From an uncultured Gammaproteobacteria bacterium (GTDB lineage: Bacteria > Pseudomonadota > Gammaproteobacteria > UBA9214), in contig CAJQPV010000251.1 in the NCBI GenBank assembly GCA_905480305.1, positions 1 through 8,537 of the forward strand: a stretch of 8,537 bases of DNA. Direction: 5' to 3'. Positions within the stretch are counted from its first letter, which is position 1, and each line of letters starts with the position of its first letter. The notes under the pieces were generated by a model. That model ran no database searches. It had not been told where the DNA came from and saw nothing but the letters and a program-made list of their open reading frames with translations. This document shows positions 6,487 through 8,537 of the stretch, in pieces. Position numbers and translations under genes: made by a program.

Positions 6487-7287
6487 ATGAACACAAGCAG
6501 TCAGGCAATCGGTAACGAGCAGCTGGATCTGGCGATTCAGACCGGCAAGCTGAATCTCTGGTATGGAACATTCCAGGCACTGTTCGATGTTGACCTGGAC
6601 ATCAAGCAGGGAATCATTACATCACTCATCGGTCCTTCCGGTTGCGGCAAGTCAACTTTCCTTCGCAGCATCAACCGCATCAATGAGCGGCTCGGTTATG
6701 TGCGTATCGACGGCAGCATCAACGTATTTGGCAACAACATCTATGCGCCGGGCGTGGAACTGGTGCAGGTCAGAAAACAGATCGGCATGGTCTTCCAGCG
6801 GCCGAACCCGCTGCCCATATCCATCCGCGATAACGTACTGTTCGGCTACAACCTGCACTCGGAAGGCAAGCGCGCAGAGCGCAGCGAACAGGATGATATC
6901 GCCGAGGACGCCCTTCGCCAGGTACTGCTGTGGGATAAAGTAAAGGACCGGTTGAACAGCAAGGCCACAGAACTGTCGCTGGAAGAGCAACAGAAACTGT
7001 GTATTGCACGGCTGCTGCCCGTTAAACCGGGATTGCTGCTGATGGATGAACCCTGCTCCGCACTGGACCCCAAGGGTACCGAAGCCGTCGAGGAACTGAT
7101 CTGGGAATTACGCGGCAAGTACACCATTCTTATCGTCACTCACAACATGGCCCAGGCGCGACGCGCCAGTGAGGAATGTATCTTCATGCTGATGGGCAAG
7201 GTGGTGGAACACACGGCCACCGAGGACATGTTTGTCACACCCGGGAAACAGGAAACCGCTGACTATATCGAAGGCCGCTACGGATAA
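6487..7287 (+). CDS. pstB: PstB-like ATPase 2: intact Walker, Q-loop and His, degenerate signature
   Basis: A 266-residue PstB-family ATPase. Walker A GPSGCGKS (49-56), Q-loop MVFQRPNP with Gln104, Walker B LLLMDE (Glu188), D-loop SALD (191-194) and switch His219 in VTHN are all canonical. The signature, however, reads LSLEEQQK (163-170) where PstB normally has LSGGQQQR: both glycines that hold the gamma-phosphate of the opposite ATP are gone. Flanking residues (ATEL before, LCIAR after) stay in register, so this is substitution, not a frameshift. The protein can supply a full Walker half-site to a partner but a poor signature. It begins 21 nt after PstB-like 1 with no clear ribosome site, so it may depend on readthrough coupling. 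The C-terminus IEGRYG is standard for PstB. Confidence 0.9.
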   Translation: MNTSSQAIGNEQLDLAIQTGKLNLWYGTFQALFDVDLDIKQGIITSLIGPSGCGKSTFLRSINRINERLGYVRIDGSINVFGNNIYAPGVELVQVRKQIGMVFQRPNPLPISIRDNVLFGYNLHSEGKRAERSEQDDIAEDALRQVLLWDKVKDRLNSKATELSLEEQQKLCIARLLPVKPGLLLMDEPCSALDPKGTEAVEELIWELRGKYTILIVTHNMAQARRASEECIFMLMGKVVEHTATEDMFVTPGKQETADYIEGRYG

Positions 7288-7289
7288 CG

Positions 7290-7315
7290 GGCCCGGCTTT
7301 ACGAGATTCCGGGCC
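7290..7315 (+). terminator. GC-rich hairpin after the second pstB-like gene
   Basis: GGCCCGG (7290-7296) and CCGGGCC (7309-7315) form a perfect 7-bp stem with a 12-nt loop, two bases after the stop codon. No T run follows. It may be a weak terminator or an mRNA-stabilising structure separating pst from pho. Confidence 0.4.
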
Positions 7316-7408
7316 ATCCATTTGTGTATGATGGCGGAATAGCCGATGATTTTCACGCCCATCCCGGATTTCCCCTGTCCAATTATCCCCCCGTAGCCCT
7401 GACATTTC

Positions 7409-8095
7409 ATGTTGAGCATCCTCATTGTTGACGACGACCCTGCTATTCGCGAGATGATCAGTCTGGCGTTGGCGAATGGTGGTTACGAAGTACAGCAGGC
7501 CGGCAACACCATGGATGCCCGGCAGGCAATGTCCCGGCAAACACCCGACCTGATCCTGCTGGACTGGATGTTACCCGGGCAATCGGGATTTGAATTTGCC
7601 CGGTCACTGCAAAGGGATGCCAGCTTCAAACAGATTCCGATCATCATGCTGACGGCACGCGGCCAGGAGGAAGACAAGGTGGCAGCACTGGAGGCTGGTG
7701 CAGATGATTATGTCGCCAAACCCTTTTCAATCTCCGAGCTACTGGCACGCATCAAGGCGGTACTGCGCCGTACCCGGCAGGATAGCGGCGGGGAAATCCT
7801 GGAGGCCGGGATACTGCGGCTGGACCAGGGAACTCACCGGGTCAGCATCAATAATAATCTGCTGGAACTGGCACCCATGGAGTATCAATTACTGCTGTTC
7901 TTTATGACACATCCGGAGCGGGTTTACAGCCGCGAACAATTAATTGATCGCGTCTGGGGAACCAGCGTCTGGGTCGAGGAACGCACCATCGATGTACATA
8001 TCCGACGTCTGCGTAAATCGCTGGAGTCGTCAGCACACGACCGGCTGATCCAGACTGTTCGCGGTGCCGGCTACCGGTTTTCCACGCACGATTGA
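7409..8095 (+). CDS. phoB: Phosphate regulon response regulator PhoB
   Basis: A 228-residue OmpR/PhoB-family regulator. The receiver domain (1-120) has the acidic cluster DDD at 8-10, phospho-acceptor Asp52 in LLDWMLPG, Thr82 in MLTARG and Lys104 in AKPF. The winged-helix DNA-binding domain (about 130-226) has the family pattern LAPMEYQLLLFFMTHPERVYSREQL, TIDVHIRRLRKSL and VRGAGYRF. WMLPG and the PhoR-like gene after it favour PhoB over other paralogues. When phosphorylated it would bind Pho boxes such as the one upstream of pstS. The ATG at 7409 has no strong ribosome site. The 121-nt gap before it shows no Pho box I can accept, so it may be read from the pst transcript or from a weak promoter of its own. 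Confidence 0.92.
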   Translation: MLSILIVDDDPAIREMISLALANGGYEVQQAGNTMDARQAMSRQTPDLILLDWMLPGQSGFEFARSLQRDASFKQIPIIMLTARGQEEDKVAALEAGADDYVAKPFSISELLARIKAVLRRTRQDSGGEILEAGILRLDQGTHRVSINNNLLELAPMEYQLLLFFMTHPERVYSREQLIDRVWGTSVWVEERTIDVHIRRLRKSLESSAHDRLIQTVRGAGYRFSTHD

Positions 8096-8156
8096 ACCCG
8101 GGCCCCTCCATGACGGCATGGCTTGCCTGATTCCACTTAAACTCTGTTATTGAATA

Positions 8157-8229
8157 GCCACGGAAGCACACGGAAGAAAAAAATGCACTATAACAAATAT
8201 TTCCGTGTAATTTCGCGTGCTTCCGTGGC
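8157..8229. repeat. 73-bp inverted-repeat element between phoB and phoR
   Basis: Perfect 13-bp terminal arms: GCCACGGAAGCAC (8157-8169) and GTGCTTCCGTGGC (8217-8229). A second, inner pairing ACGGAA (8170-8175) with TTCCGT (8201-8206) extends the stem around an AT-rich loop. CACGGAA occurs repeatedly in the arms. AATA directly flanks both ends (8153-8156 and 8230-8233), as a 4-bp target duplication would. It has no coding capacity and resembles a MITE- or REP-like element; it may also act as an mRNA hairpin. Confidence 0.65.
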
Positions 8230-8256
8230 AATAATATCTATCTGATATCCAATAGT

Positions 8257-8537
8257 ATGATGTTTCCCATGCCCAGGCACTGGCGAGAAGAACTCCGGCT
8301 ATTTCTAGGAATAGCGCTCATAGCAGTCCTGGCCGGCCTGTTAACGGGGCTGCTGCTACCATGCCTGCTGTTCGGCCTGCTTGTTTATCTCGGTTGGCAC
8401 CTGTACCAGCTGGCCGGCCTGAAGCACTTGCTCGAACAGGATGGTTGTCGTGAACCGCGCCCCACAGGTCTGTGGAAAGACATCGTCCATACCATCCAGC
8501 ACCTGCACGTCAGTCATCTCACCCGCAACCGTGACCT
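8257..8537 (+). CDS. phoR: PhoR-like sensor histidine kinase, N-terminal fragment (cut by window end)
   Basis: The frame is open to the right edge; about 93 residues are visible. They start MMFPMPRHWREELRLF, followed by two hydrophobic segments joined by a short turn (LGIALIAVLAGLLTGLLL and LLFGLLVYLGWHLYQL). A conserved-looking stretch GLWKDIVHTIQHLHVSHLTRNRD comes next. This order, a Trp near the start, a membrane hairpin with almost no periplasmic loop, then GxWxxIxxxIxxLxxxxxxRxRx, matches the N-terminus of E. coli PhoR. The kinase core lies outside the window. The start is uncertain: in-frame ATGs at 8257, 8260 and 8269, none with a good ribosome site. Position after phoB agrees with the assignment. 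PhoR would phosphorylate PhoB under phosphate limitation, with PhoU transmitting transporter state. Confidence 0.85.
   Translation, partial: MMFPMPRHWREELRLFLGIALIAVLAGLLTGLLLPCLLFGLLVYLGWHLYQLAGLKHLLEQDGCREPRPTGLWKDIVHTIQHLHVSHLTRNRD

Noticed and set aside
6976..7000. Frameshift or sequencing error as the cause of the altered signature in the second PstB-like protein.
   Set aside because: Residues on both sides align with PstB in the same frame and length, so compensating indels are unlikely; simple substitutions explain it.
7375..7405. CTGTCCA and CTGACAT upstream of phoB as a Pho box.
   Set aside because: The two half-sites are 24 bp apart, not 11, so they do not form a PhoB direct repeat, and no good -10 follows.
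1..8537. CRISPR array, tRNA, rRNA or transposase gene.
   Set aside because: No regularly spaced repeats with unique spacers, no cloverleaf or CCA-ending segment, no rRNA-like stretch and no transposase-like protein were seen on either strand.

Overview
The window looks like chromosomal DNA of a gammaproteobacterium, with moderately high GC, PhoB/PhoR-type regulation and E. coli-like PstSCA proteins. The overall style recalls Chromatiales or Ectothiorhodospiraceae sulfur oxidisers, but that assignment is inference from general resemblance only. Everything recognisable points to phosphate or polyphosphate biology, and all genes lie on the + strand.

Left part (1-1560): the 3' end of a probable CHAD-domain (polyphosphate-binding) protein is followed 16 nt later by an orphan ParA-type ATPase with a TTG start and no ParB beside it. 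Next come a promoter with a near-perfect FNR/Anr-type box exactly where a class II activator would sit, and a small helix-hairpin-helix protein with a very lysine-rich tail built on six perfect 9-bp repeats.

Middle part (1561-7315): a pst locus in an unusual order: pstS, phoU fused to an ArsC/low-molecular-weight phosphatase-like domain, pstC, pstA and two pstB-like ATPase genes. Upstream of pstS are a Pho-box-like direct repeat placed 10 nt from an extended -10, and a long leader that can fold. A strong hairpin between pstS and the phoU fusion may make pstS the most abundant product. The PhoU fusion has lost the catalytic Cys and Arg of its phosphatase loop. The two PstB proteins are degenerate in complementary ways: the first has lost the Q-loop Gln and switch His but keeps LSGGQ, while the second keeps those residues but has lost LSGGQ. 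As a heterodimer they would form one complete ATP site and one degenerate site, the asymmetric layout known from TAP1/TAP2 and other ABC exporters.

Right part (7316-8537): the phoB response regulator, a 73-bp inverted-repeat element with a possible 4-bp target duplication, and the 5' end of a phoR sensor kinase gene cut by the window edge.

Together the pst and pho genes form a module in which periplasmic PstS delivers phosphate to PstC/PstA powered by PstB1/PstB2. PhoU couples transport state to PhoR, and PhoR phosphorylates PhoB, which would activate the pstS promoter. The features most worth follow-up are the asymmetric PstB pair and the PhoU-pseudophosphatase fusion.
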